Assembly: GCA_000310025.1 (NCBI GenBank)
Contig: FN649748.1
Span: 2,254,658 to 2,284,243, forward strand
Source: Ectocarpus siliculosus
Lineage: Eukaryota > Sar > Phaeophyceae > Ectocarpales > Ectocarpaceae
Reading direction: 5' to 3'
Length of the DNA stretch: 29,586 bases
The notes beneath the pieces were generated by a model. It was not told the DNA's origin, ran no database searches, and saw only the letters and a list, made by a program, of their open reading frames with translations. Positions 1-9,678 of this stretch are shown here, piece after piece (positions within the stretch are counted from its first letter, which is position 1; each line of letters opens with the position of its first letter). Made by a program: the position numbers and the translations under genes.

Positions 1-59
1 GGAAGTAGAATTGAAACGAAGGGGGGGGGGGCAGGGGGGAGGAGGGCGGGTCGGGTGGG

Positions 60-422
60 TTGTCTAGGCCGGTGTCGTGGCCGGTGACGTGGCAGCAGCA
101 GCTGCTGCAGCAGCGAAGGAGCGGGAGCGGCGGCGGCAGCGGGAGCGGCGGTGGCAGCGGCGGTGGCAGCAGGCTTAGCAGAGGGAACGGAGAAGACTGG
201 CTGTCGGTGAGCAGCGCCGAAGGAGGGGAAGGCCTGACGGGACCTTTGTTAGATGGAGGAGAGGGTGCCATCGTGGGGAGAGGAGCGGCGGTGACAGCGG
301 CGGCGGCGGCGTCGACGGTCGAACGGGGCGCCGGCGCTCGCGCTGGTTCGGGCGGGGTTGCACCGGCGGAGGCGAGAAAAGCGGCGACTGCTTCCGCGAG
401 CGGAGGGCTGTTTATCGTATAG
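60..422 (+). CDS. Possible low-complexity exon, unrecognised
   Basis: Open frame of about 120 codons with no ATG near its start; the frame is open from base 9. It encodes a Gln stretch, then Gly/Ser repeats (GSGGGSGSGGGSGGG), then an acidic/Gly region and a poly-Ala run, ending LFIV-stop. Third positions are GC-rich, as in the real exons of this window. A consensus splice donor (GTGAGC) lies inside it at about 207, so only the first half may be exonic. No domain is recognised. It could be an internal or first exon of a gene that extends left of the window, or GC-rich 5' UTR. Repetitive GGC/AGC codons make long open frames likely by chance, so support is weak. Confidence 0.2.
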   Translation: MSRPVSWPVTWQQQLLQQRRSGSGGGSGSGGGSGGGSRLSRGNGEDWLSVSSAEGGEGLTGPLLDGGEGAIVGRGAAVTAAAAASTVERGAGARAGSGGVAPAEARKAATASASGGLFIV

Positions 423-429
423 CTCGGCA

Positions 430-1184
430 GACAGAAAATACACAAGAGCAGCGTGTAGAACGCCGTTCTGGCGCAGAAAGCGGTAGCGGCGGTGTATTGC
501 TTATGTCCTCCACGACAGATGGAAAAGCGCAGTATTGTATCTTGTAACGGAAGGGCTTAGATGTTGTGGTTCACATTAGAAAGGCACGCTTGGATTTGGT
601 TGATTCGAATGAAGTGCCTTGCGTGATGTGGATGAAGTGGGGTTGGTTTCCACCGTTCGTTGTTGATGAAAGTCGTTTTGAGGTGAAAAGGCCATGTTCA
701 GGTTCTGGCTTTTGCTTGTGGCAAAAAGATTGCGAAACTTTAAGAGCCCAAACGATTGAGAAGGTAAGCAGGCCAGGGTCGTCTTCGTTCACACGGCGGC
801 GCCCCCGACCACCCCTCTTTGGTGATCCAACGCCGTTGTTCGTTGCTGTTGCCGGTTCGGCGACTCCTACGCAGCCACCGGGTTTATGGTACGAAGGGGT
901 TGTATTGCGTGGTGGAGAGGTGGCGTGATGATGTGGGTCTGCTTTTTGTGGGTATGGGGTACTTGTATGCCTTTTAACTCTGCTCTGCTGCTGGTACAGT
1001 GAAATCCGTTTGTGTCCCTGATGAGGATCCCCTTGTCGATTTGGATTGATAGTGATCCGTGTGTGGTCGTTTTTGTCGCGTGACGTCACTTGTCTTGGTG
1101 TTTTTGTCGTGCTCGTTCGTTTGTTCTGAAGCCCGATAGGGATTCAGTTTCTGTCGCCGATATTCTCAGAACCTATTTTCGAAA
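430..1184. other. No gene seen
   Basis: Only overlapping short open frames without domains, splice-bounded exons or a consistent third-position GC bias. The sequence is T/G-rich on the plus strand. Nothing further is supported. Confidence 0.4.
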
Positions 1185-1264
1185 ATGACCCCACTATTTT
1201 GTGACCCCACTTTTCTGTGACCCCGCTTTTTTGTGACCCCACCAAAAAGTGACCCCACTTTCTG
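1185..1264. repeat. Five-copy 16-bp tandem repeat (GTGACCCCAC core)
   Basis: Five consecutive units of exactly 16 bp start at 1185, 1201, 1217, 1233 and 1249. Each begins (G/A)TGACCCC(A/G)C and ends in a T-rich or A-rich hexamer. The eight-base core GTGACCCC is almost invariant while the tails vary, so the core is better conserved than the spacer. This may simply be a young minisatellite; it would also fit an array of protein-binding sites. Confidence 0.9.
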
Positions 1265-1752
1265 CATTTCACTTGGTTTTAGAGTAGGCGATCTCCGGTC
1301 TCTAAAAGCAAGTTGTTTTTCTTCGGTCCATGTTTCTGGAGATTGCAGCGACAGATTTTCGTGTGGGTTGGAAGAGGTGTCTCTCCTGGCCCGTACGGCC
1401 CCTCCTGCGAGTTTCGTGCTAACGCTTGTGTCAGCTTGTGAGAGCACGTCCACGGTTGGTACAGAATCAATCATGCACGAAAGTCGACGACTTAGGACAC
1501 AGCCCTGTTAACAGTGAGTGAAACATGCCTCAAACTTTCACCGATCACCACTGAGAGCAAGGCAAGGCAAAAGGCAGTGCTCGAAGGCAGAGCACATTCA
1601 CCAGCACTCAAGTATGCATCATGACGTTGTTGTGTGTACAAAACTTATCTTTCTCTTTGTCGCTCTTTTTTCTCTCTTTTTCTGTGTCAGATGGCCTTGT
1701 CTCTGCTTGCATTTTTTTTTTTTTATTCTTCACTTCAAATCAGCGCTCACAG

Positions 1753-1966
1753 CACTACAGATGGCGCCCGCACTTAAGAACCTACCTGTTAAGAACATGA
1801 GGCTCAAAAAATCCAAAACTCATGAACATGAGCGTATTTTAGTGGTCCCCGTTAAGAACCTGACACTAAAACCTATATAATGGCCATTCGCAGCCTCAAC
1901 AGGCAACTAAGAACCCCAGCCTCACGCAAATTAAGATGTTCTTAAGTGCGGGCGCCATCTGTAGTG
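1753..1966. mobile_element. MITE with perfect 29-bp terminal inverted repeats
   Basis: Bases 1753-1781 and 1938-1966 are perfect reverse complements over 29 bp; the left arm starts CACTACAGATGGCGCCCG and ends CTTAAGAAC. The 214-bp unit has no coding capacity. Internal GTTAAGAAC copies repeat the inner arm sequence. If the true end is CAGATGGCGCC, the flanking bases are TA on both sides, as expected of a Tc1/mariner-type duplication, with CAC and GTG extending the palindrome outward. If the end is ACTACAG, the flanking dinucleotide is GC on both sides. The family assignment is therefore open, but a non-autonomous TIR transposon is clear. Confidence 0.85.
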
Positions 1967-2149
1967 CCGTTTATTCCAACCCGTGGTCACACAGAAGAGC
2001 CTCTCTCTACCCTCCCCTCCTGCGGTACTTCGCCTTCAATTTTTAATGCGAGAAGAGTTCAGCACTCTCTTCCCTCTGTGTACACACGAACTAGCGCTAT
2101 CCACTTGGCCAGGAGCGGAAGCGAGAGAAAAACTCACTTTGCAAGAAAA

Positions 2150-2233
2150 GCTCGCCTACGCCGGGATTCGAACCCCTGACCTGACCTCTATTTAGAAGGT
2201 TACAAGGCTACCAACTAGATCACCGGGGCGACC
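2150..2233 (-). tRNA. tRNA-like unit, probably pseudo-tRNA or SINE head
   Basis: On the minus strand, 2233 to 2150 reads like a tRNA gene. It has an A-box-like segment (GATCTAGTTGGTAGC) and a consensus B box (GGTTCGAATCC). Candidate acceptor arms GGTCGCC and GGCGAGC pair at six of seven positions. An anticodon-type stem-loop has stem ACCTT/GAGGT and a seven-base loop CTAAATA. The spacing between the D arm and the anticodon arm is about four bases too long, and the T stem pairs at only three positions. This fits a degenerate tRNA or the tRNA-derived head of a SINE whose body would run towards 1970. No poly-A or RT-like tail was found to settle this. Confidence 0.5.
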
Positions 2234-2239
2234 GGCAAG

Positions 2240-4880
2240 CACCAAGATTGAACCAAGGGGGTGTACCTCTTTCTCTTTGCCCCGTGATGCTCACTCCTAG
2301 TCTCAGTTGTTACCTCGCATAGCGCGCAGAGGGAGCGGAGGACTCCAGAATACCTGTCGTTGATTTCTATTGACTTGCGGACCCCTTTGTTTGAGCGTAC
2401 CTTTTAGGGTAAGTTAGCCTGTGACCACGGGAATCGACCGCGTCAAGTGTTGGATCAGTACGGACATATGAAGGTACTGGGTAGAGAGAGATCGGAACGG
2501 TTTTTTTCATGCCACTTCCCCCTTGGGTGTCTATGAGTGGTCTGCGTACTGGTTATGGATGTGTTTCATTTGTGCACTTCTTTTTGCGGCGGTTCCGCAT
2601 TTTGTCGAGTGGCGTTTTATGATTGCTCGACCTCGACATAAATTAACGCCTTCATTCTCCTCGTCGTCCTTCATTAGTACCTGATACATGTATCGTACCT
2701 CTGTACTACACGAGGTTTCCTTTTCATATCTGGTCGGACTGCCTTTACTTAACGCTTTTATTTCGACTTCATTTTCCCGCGTGTGTTTGACTCGGCGGAA
2801 CTTGGTCCACTTTGCCCTTGCGCGTGTATGACTCATCATCGCGCCTGGCCTTGCCTGGTTTCTGGTTTCTTTTTTTGCGGTTTGCCGTTTGGTTGCGGTA
2901 TTCGTCGCGCTGCAGACATGTATGTGCCTGGACCATCACAAAGAATTTCCACCACCTCTATCTTCGCACTAATAACCCATCGGGGCTGCCCTCGGTCTTT
3001 CTCTCCCGTACCTGACGACCGGAGAAAAATCTGCGTTTCACGCTTCCCCGTCTATACCCGACAAAGCGTAGCCTTGCCGATCCTCATCATATGACGACGC
3101 CAATGGCTACCATGGTCACGGCTGACGGCCACCTGTCGTTTTTTCGACTCGGTACCCATGCCAATGCCAAGTCAAGGACGAGGAAAAATGTTTTTTCTTT
3201 CCTTCGTTCAACATCTTCTTCATCACCGCGAACAACAATACTATCATCCTCGACCTCCACATAGATAGATAGATGTACCTTCCCTGGCCAATAAAAGGAG
3301 AAAGGACTTCAGATGAGGCCGGGGCTGCCCCCCGGGCTGTTATTTTTTAATTCAGTTTTTGAGAACCCAAAAACCGAATGCGGAGGGAGTACTGAGTTTG
3401 GCAGGGGTCGGGGCCCAGTCTTGCTTGGGTGAACCGAACCCATGGCGAAAAGTTAAGTGTTGAATACTTCAAAGTAGTCGCCAACCTTCACGACATCAAG
3501 CCCCTCTTCGAACGGGACGCACACGAAAGATGAGAAGCAAAGAAAGAAAAATCTATCCCGAAAGCAGACAATCGATATTTCGGAACAGACTTCTTTCTAG
3601 GGAAGAAGCGAAATTGGACAAGTTACATGCATCCATGCGCGAGCAGCACGTACAAGCGCGGTTGAATCATGGCGAACGGCGAACCGCCCCCCGCCCCCCC
3701 ATAAACATGACAACGCACCAACAATTACAGCGGTGGTGGTGGTGCTGCAGAAGCACTGATGTCTTCTGTCTTTCTTGAAACACCACACGGTACTGCCGAA
3801 TGCATTCATCCATGGGACGACAACGGTTTGCCTTTCTTTTGTGTTTTTTGCATGACCAGCACAACAATCTATCGGTATTCTGGTCTCTCTGACACATTTT
3901 CAGCAGCTGGCAAATGCATCCCGAACGCGATGGAGAGCTGCCGGACATCAAGGTTATATACGTTGTCGAGATTATTCTCTCACGAGACTGCCCTTCCTTT
4001 CGTGAAGCCGCTGGCAAAAAGGAACGGGCTCAAGTTGAGGCCCCGGGCTATTTTTTTTCACAGAAAAGCACTTACCGTTGTACTGGCGTTCCATCCAGGC
4101 GGAGTGCGGCTTCTCTCCCTCCCGTGCCCGTTGTTTTCGCTCCATTCTATGTACACGGAAATTAGTCGGAATAACACCACGAACAATCTACAAGCAATAG
4201 GTGAGCCCTTGTGATCATGAGTTGAATGGCACAAGCAGGCAGCACTTCCGGCGCTTTAGAGCAGCAGGGGTCCGAAAACGACTCGAAGGACTGAAGATGG
4301 TAGCAACATCAGTGAGAGGAGTCCCCTCGGTCGTGGAGAAGTGTCTGCCATCCATTAACTCAAGTTCATCACGCCCGCCCAGACCAATCAGTCCATCAGC
4401 GCATCACCCACTTTCCCATTCGCCGACAGACCGGCCTAACCTAACTATTATTTGAACGTTCATCTACGCTACGCTGAATTTGAAAACGTCGTGGTGCCAT
4501 GCCATCGCACCACATTCGTAAAAGGTTTTATCACCACACCTACGGCGGCGAATCTACTGCTGTGTATCCAAAAGGCGCCCTTCGAACTTCGAAGAAAGAC
4601 GCCCCTCCAGCTAATCGATTCAACCGTTTCAAGCCCCACATTTCCCGCAGCATATAAAAACTACACTGAAGAGGCTGGCAAACTGCTTTCTGACCACGGC
4701 CTACCTTGGCAAGCCGAAAAAGAAACGGCCATCACGTTCGGGCGGGCAGAGCAACAACTACAGCACTACGTACACTAGCCAGCAGAGCGAAAACAAAATC
4801 CAACACCAGTCGAAAAATCACATCAGCCCGACCGACGGGGATGAGGCCGAAGACACACGCCTCCCACGCCCCCGGAACCT
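2240..4880. other. Gene-poor stretch, no gene seen
   Basis: About 2.6 kb with only short overlapping open frames. There is an ATAG simple repeat at 3261-3274. Two related GC/T-rich segments, at about 3313-3348 and 4035-4060, both read GAGGCC...CCCGGGCT followed by a run of T and may be fragments of one dispersed repeat. The 11-bp GTGACCACGGG at 2421-2431 is the reverse complement of 1979-1989, on the other side of the tRNA-like unit. No conserved domain or splice-bounded exon was recognised. Confidence 0.4.
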
Positions 4881-4890
4881 CCCGACACCG

Positions 4891-7800
4891 CTAGCAAACA
4901 GTCCCGCCGCCGCCGCCCGCCGCCACCGCCGCACCGCCCGTCAAGCTCAGCAGGGGTTCGCCCACGACGAACCAGGAGATGACGAGTGCGGCGACGGTCT
5001 CGGCCCTGGAGTGGAAGAGCGCGGCCGTATCGTATACCAGGAGAAGCGCGGCCCCCGCCACCGCCGCGCAGACGGCGGCCGCGGGAAGGACCGACAGGAA
5101 CGGCGACGGCCGTAATGGCGGCGGCGGTTGTGGTGGTGGTGATCTCGATGAGGACGTGGAAGAGGAAGAGGGAGACGATGGAGTAGGTGATGGTTTTCGC
5201 TGGAGGCCGGAGGCGATGGCGGCGGCTTGGCGGGAAAAGTCTCCGTATTCTCGGAGAATGCAGCAGAGCTCGAATACCTGGGAGGGGGTACACACGATGC
5301 GGGGCGATTTCCGATATGTCGGCGGGTGGGTGTGCGCGGGAGGTAAGCAGGTGGGGAGAAGACAAAAAGCAAACGAGAGGCGCACGGAAAACTCGGCTTC
5401 CAGGTAGATCAACAGCAAGCTAAACGACACGCAACCAATGCGGGGCAATTGGAAGTTTGGCAGAGGAGGAACATCGCACATCAATGGACGGTCGAACCGG
5501 ATAGGGTGTGCAGAGAGATAAAAAGAGGCCGGAGGGCGAGTAAGCGGGCGGCGGGGACAAGTAGACATTGTTCTGTTAATGTTTTGCCTGTCGAGAGCAC
5601 CGGGGGGGGTTCCACGCAAACCTTCAATTCTGTTTCGAGCAACACAGGAGCACGCAACCCCGTTGCCGTTATCGAATTATTATCCCAACTTTCGCGTAGA
5701 ATATTTCAAGCTGTGTGATTGGCTCCTGAAACTTCACGTCGGGATTGAAATAGGGGGGTGCCGGGTCGATAACGTGACACTACATGGTGAGTTCCCGACC
5801 CTACACCGCCGTTCTCTAACGGTATCAAAACCGGTCCAAGTCCAAGTCCAATGACCGGTTATTGACGCCCCCTCGCAGCATGTGTCCGATATCACTGAGT
5901 GTGTGTTCCCCACGAGGTGGCGGATGTTATAAACTACCCTCTCCCCCGGGGGTGACTTTTCCCCGCCAAGTACACTCCCGTGCGTACAGAGGCGGATCGA
6001 GGTAGGGTAGACGGCTAGACGACGCGCCAAATCACGATCCTTCAACCTACCGCACGCTCCACATCTCTGCCGACGACAACGGACAACCCGTCGTGAGGAA
6101 ACCAGGGTGAAAATGGCCGCAAGCGGGCATGGGACGAAGGCTTACTGCCATGTCATGCAATACATATACATGTAAAGCAACGCACAACATGCAAAGGTGA
6201 TGGCGACGACGATAAGGACTTGCCTGTATCGCGTAGTACTGGCACACGGCGAGGACCACATGGTCGGCGAAGTCGAAGTGCTCGCTACACTTCCCGCTGC
6301 GCCTGAGGTGCGCGTACCAGCAGTTGCTCGATTCCTCGGACTGAACAAGACCCTGTTGGGGCGCAGCGGAGGAGGAGGGGGGAGGGGATTCGTTCGTGCG
6401 GCCTTTGTCTTAAACCATGGTGATTGCGCATTTATTCCAACTAGGTGCGAAATCGTTCTGCTGCTGGTGTGAGAGAGACGCGGCCATACATGTGGGCGGT
6501 CGTTCACGTTTGTGACGCGATAAGGGGACTGTATGCAAATGGAAGGCGGGCGTCCAACGACGAGATCGATGATGGCGAGGTAAGGACCCCAGGAGGACGA
6601 TAAGTGTGCCGGTACATAAGAGCAAATACTGCGTGGTACGTAACCACATCACACAAGGCTCCCCGTTCAGGAACACTCTTCGAGATTAATTCTCCTCATA
6701 TCGAAGCCGGCGCTGCTGTACCCTATGGTACGGAGTGCTCGGTGTTTGGGTTCGATTTGTTGCGTGTGCTGTGTGCGTGTTTCTTAGCCAAGTCTTCCGC
6801 GCTGCGGTATCTACTCGTCCCGTGGCAGCCCCCCTCCTCAAATGGATGCGCGTGTGTCTTGTCTCTGTTTCAACATATCAAATCCAATGCGTAACGCTCC
6901 CTTTTGTTCACCGCACAGACCACAAAACACAAACACACACACAAACACATTGTGTCGCGCGGTCACCTGGATGTAATTCAAGCCCAAGTACAAGCCCAAG
7001 GTGCGGCCCAGTATGACGGCCACGTACAGCAAGAATCGGTTCCACCGAGCTCGCCTGCACGAAAAGGGAGGTTTCGCACGCAAACCCACACGCACGTTTT
7101 GCGCAGACACAAACACGGGGAACGATCAGCGACACAAGGTTTGCGTATCCATGTCACTAACGCCCTCAGGTGCGTGCTTGCTGGCTGTAGAAGAGCAAGG
7201 CAAGCTTGAGGGCACCCTATAAAAGCAGCTGCCGTCTTCTCAAGGGTGACAACGTTCTCGTGGGACACATACCGAGAGTGCCGGTTTACCGAGTAGGTTG
7301 TCAAACCTTTCACCGGCACGGCTTCGCCACGCGCAAAACGGAGACTCTCAGGTAGCACCATACACCTCACGGCAGTCTCACGCTTACACTAATACGCGGT
7401 GGCGGATACATCCACGCGTGGCATTGCCCGATTTCGCGAGCGAGAAAGAGAGAGGTCACACTACCACGAGAATCACACCCCGCAAAAACCCCCGTCAAGG
7501 TGCCCCTCACTTGTTCGGGGTAGATATCCCGCATCAATCTTCTCAACACCGTGATTCATGGATCCAATGCCGACACCACGCTACTCCACTCATGACACAA
7601 ACTCAACCCTTGACGCCTACGTCTCGCTGAGCAGATAGGGGGAGGCTAGAAGGAAGGACGTCGTAGGCTGTCCAGGTTGGCGCGGGGATATCCCATGGGA
7701 GTGTGGGATACTCTTATTTATGTATACTCCTTCCGCACGCCGGGGTTCCTGGCGGTTTCCCGTGCTTGACTAAATCAAACCACTTACGGCGGTAAAACCC

Positions 7801-8016
7801 CCCACTACTCCAAAGAGAGGCGTACGACCTAGAAATGGTTGGCAGGGAATACACCGGATAGCCGGATAGACGTTGAACAAAAATGAACAACCATCGCGAA
7901 GCGAACAACAACGGCAACCATTGCCCCGCTCACGTTCTTGAAGGGGTCGCGCCTCCGGCGAGCCAGTCGCAGAACGCGTTGACCGCCAGTGCGGCGAGCG
8001 GGATGACGAATGCCAG
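4891..8016 (-). CDS. FIT/Scs3-like multi-pass membrane protein, 5' incomplete
   Basis: Four minus-strand exons join in phase: 8016-7934, 7054-6967, 6352-6224 and 5277-4891 (stop TAG at 4893-4891). Donors are GTGAGC, GTGACC and GCAAGT (a GC-AG intron with otherwise perfect consensus). Acceptors follow CTCAAAG, TTTCGTGCAG, CCCAACAG and CCTCCCAG. The spliced product has hydrophobic segments (LAFVIPLAALAVNAFCDWL; FLLYVAVILGRTLGLYLGL; several more in the last exon). It also carries HFDFADHVVL and, downstream, DTAALFHSRAET. The FIT family (fat-storage-inducing transmembrane/Scs3, ER acyl-CoA diphosphatases) has a histidine in an FDxxxH motif and another in a TAxxFH motif, in the same order, so a role in ER lipid homeostasis is inferred. 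About 230 residues are visible, against about 260 for FIT2. No start codon was found, so a 5' exon is missing. The last exon shows two apparent compensating frame changes, described in the findings. Confidence 0.55.
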
Positions 8017-8029
8017 CTTTGAGGTGAGG

Positions 8030-9285
8030 GTCTTGGTAGTTCGGCTTCCACCCCCGATGCACACCCCTGTCGGGCCGGTTCCGGTTCGCGCACGAAAAAC
8101 GACATGTACGTGTGTCCGCACAGGAGCGGGGGGGGCGTTCGCGTGAGAGGGAGGGAGAAACAGCAGCTTGTTTTGTGAGACAACAATATTCTAGAAACAC
8201 CAGCTCGCATTTAGAAACACTAGAAACACCAGCGTGTTTGAGAAACAACACAAGATAAGTTTTGATGACGCGGTTGTGAGGGTGGGGAGGCAGATAGTGC
8301 GCCCTTGGAACAGCGACGGAGGAGCAGAAATAGGGCGGAGTTCAGGCCTCGAAAATCGACCGCCTACAATACGCCGTCGGGGGCGAACAGACTCCAGCAC
8401 CGGTCAGAGGATGCAGTGGCGCGCACTGAGATGTTGAGCGGAGATGCTCATGCTCCGCAGGGTGGGTGTTTGGAGGCAGTTTCGTCTGACCCCCCGCAAG
8501 AGCTTCTATCGATCAACCCAAGGAAAAACAAATCGAGACCGGTTTTTTCTCCTCGTCCGGAAAGGTAAAACAAACACCGATCGATGCCAATCAACGACTC
8601 TTGCAGAGAGGCGATTGACTCCAACGACAATGCACATGTTGAAGGCATTGTAATATGTATGTTCAAGTTGTAGAGGACTTCCACGCTGGCCTCGAAACAG
8701 AAGAGGAAAGTGTTTCTCGTGCCATCGAGTTGCCTCCTCCCCTTTTACAGGGAGCCTCCGGGAGGGGGTTCCGCGGTCGATTTCGCTACATACCCCTCTA
8801 TCCCATGCTGCACGCGGCACACCTCGCTCGCTTCCCACACCTGTTCAGTATGGACTTACTTTGCACCAACTCAACACGGACACAAAACGGGCCACCACGT
8901 CGTACCGTCATCCTCCACGCTTCCGGTACAGCAGATAAGGTCAAGCGACGGCTTCTCCCGCGAGCGGGCGGTGGCAACGTTGGCGTAATTCCGGCGGCAG
9001 CCCTGCTGAACCCTTGTCCTGCGGGTACATCCGGGGAGAAGCAACAACAATCATCATCGACCATGCCATTTTAACAGCACTGTCTGCATGTGCCAGCATA
9101 GAGTGTCACCGCGTCCCCTACGAAATCCCGCGCTCGATTCTCAGCTTCTAGCGGAACATCTCCCACAAAATCATACTTGAACTGTATGTACACAGGACAA
9201 GGCCGGGCAAGGGATACTGTAGGTGACACTTTGAGCACATGGCGGTGTTCTGAATCGGACAAAATGCTGCGTTCACCACACCGTA
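8030..9285. other. No confident gene; probable 5' region of the FIT-like gene
   Basis: The first exon of the minus-strand FIT-like gene should lie here but could not be located. The exon frame stays open upstream to about 8121 without an ATG. Short direct repeats of TAGAAACAC occur at about 8191-8230. Plus-strand open frames at 8655-9074 have no recognisable domain and no coherent splice sites. Confidence 0.35.
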
Positions 9286-9289
9286 AGGG

Positions 9290-9355
9290 TAGGTCTTAAC
9301 GGAACAATCGCATCTCGAAATCACATTCAGCTTTGGTTATAAGACCGGAAGATCC
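9290..9355 (-). repeat. Dispersed 65-bp repeat, inverted copy of 16863-16927
   Basis: Read on the minus strand, this segment matches 16863-16927: both share TTCGAGATGCGATT, then a T/G-rich base pair, TTCCGT and AAGACCTA. Similarity starts near a GATC(C/T) and stops sharply after the final CCTA. A sharp outer edge next to unrelated flanks is what a transposon terminus looks like. A hairpin with perfect 10-bp arms (AAATCGGGAT, 9437-9446 and 9475-9484) lies just inside this copy. Confidence 0.6.
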
Positions 9356-9678
9356 AAGGAACTCTGCTGTTGATTGGCTGAATAGTGATTTCGACCGCCG
9401 AACCTTTAGGACTTTAAAACAGGACGGCCCAAAACTAAATCGGGATTTGAAAAAAGGTGAAACCATTGAATCGGATCCCGATTTGGGTGAACAGCGTCCA
9501 TAGTTGCGGGACCACGGTCCACTCGACGGCAAGTGACGCAGTGGCGCACAGAAAGCAGCCGCGTGACGCGGGGGAAAGGATCAAAGGATCACCACCTCAC
9601 GCCGCGATACCAATCCAGCACGGATTTCGCACAAGCACACCCACGGTTGGGCACCTTGTTGCGCAAGAGTAGGAGAGG

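Noticed and set aside
4979-5407. Plus-strand open frames opposite the FIT-like last exon
   Set aside because: These are shadows of the GC-rich minus-strand exon; the minus-strand reading has membrane segments, a good acceptor and in-phase neighbours.
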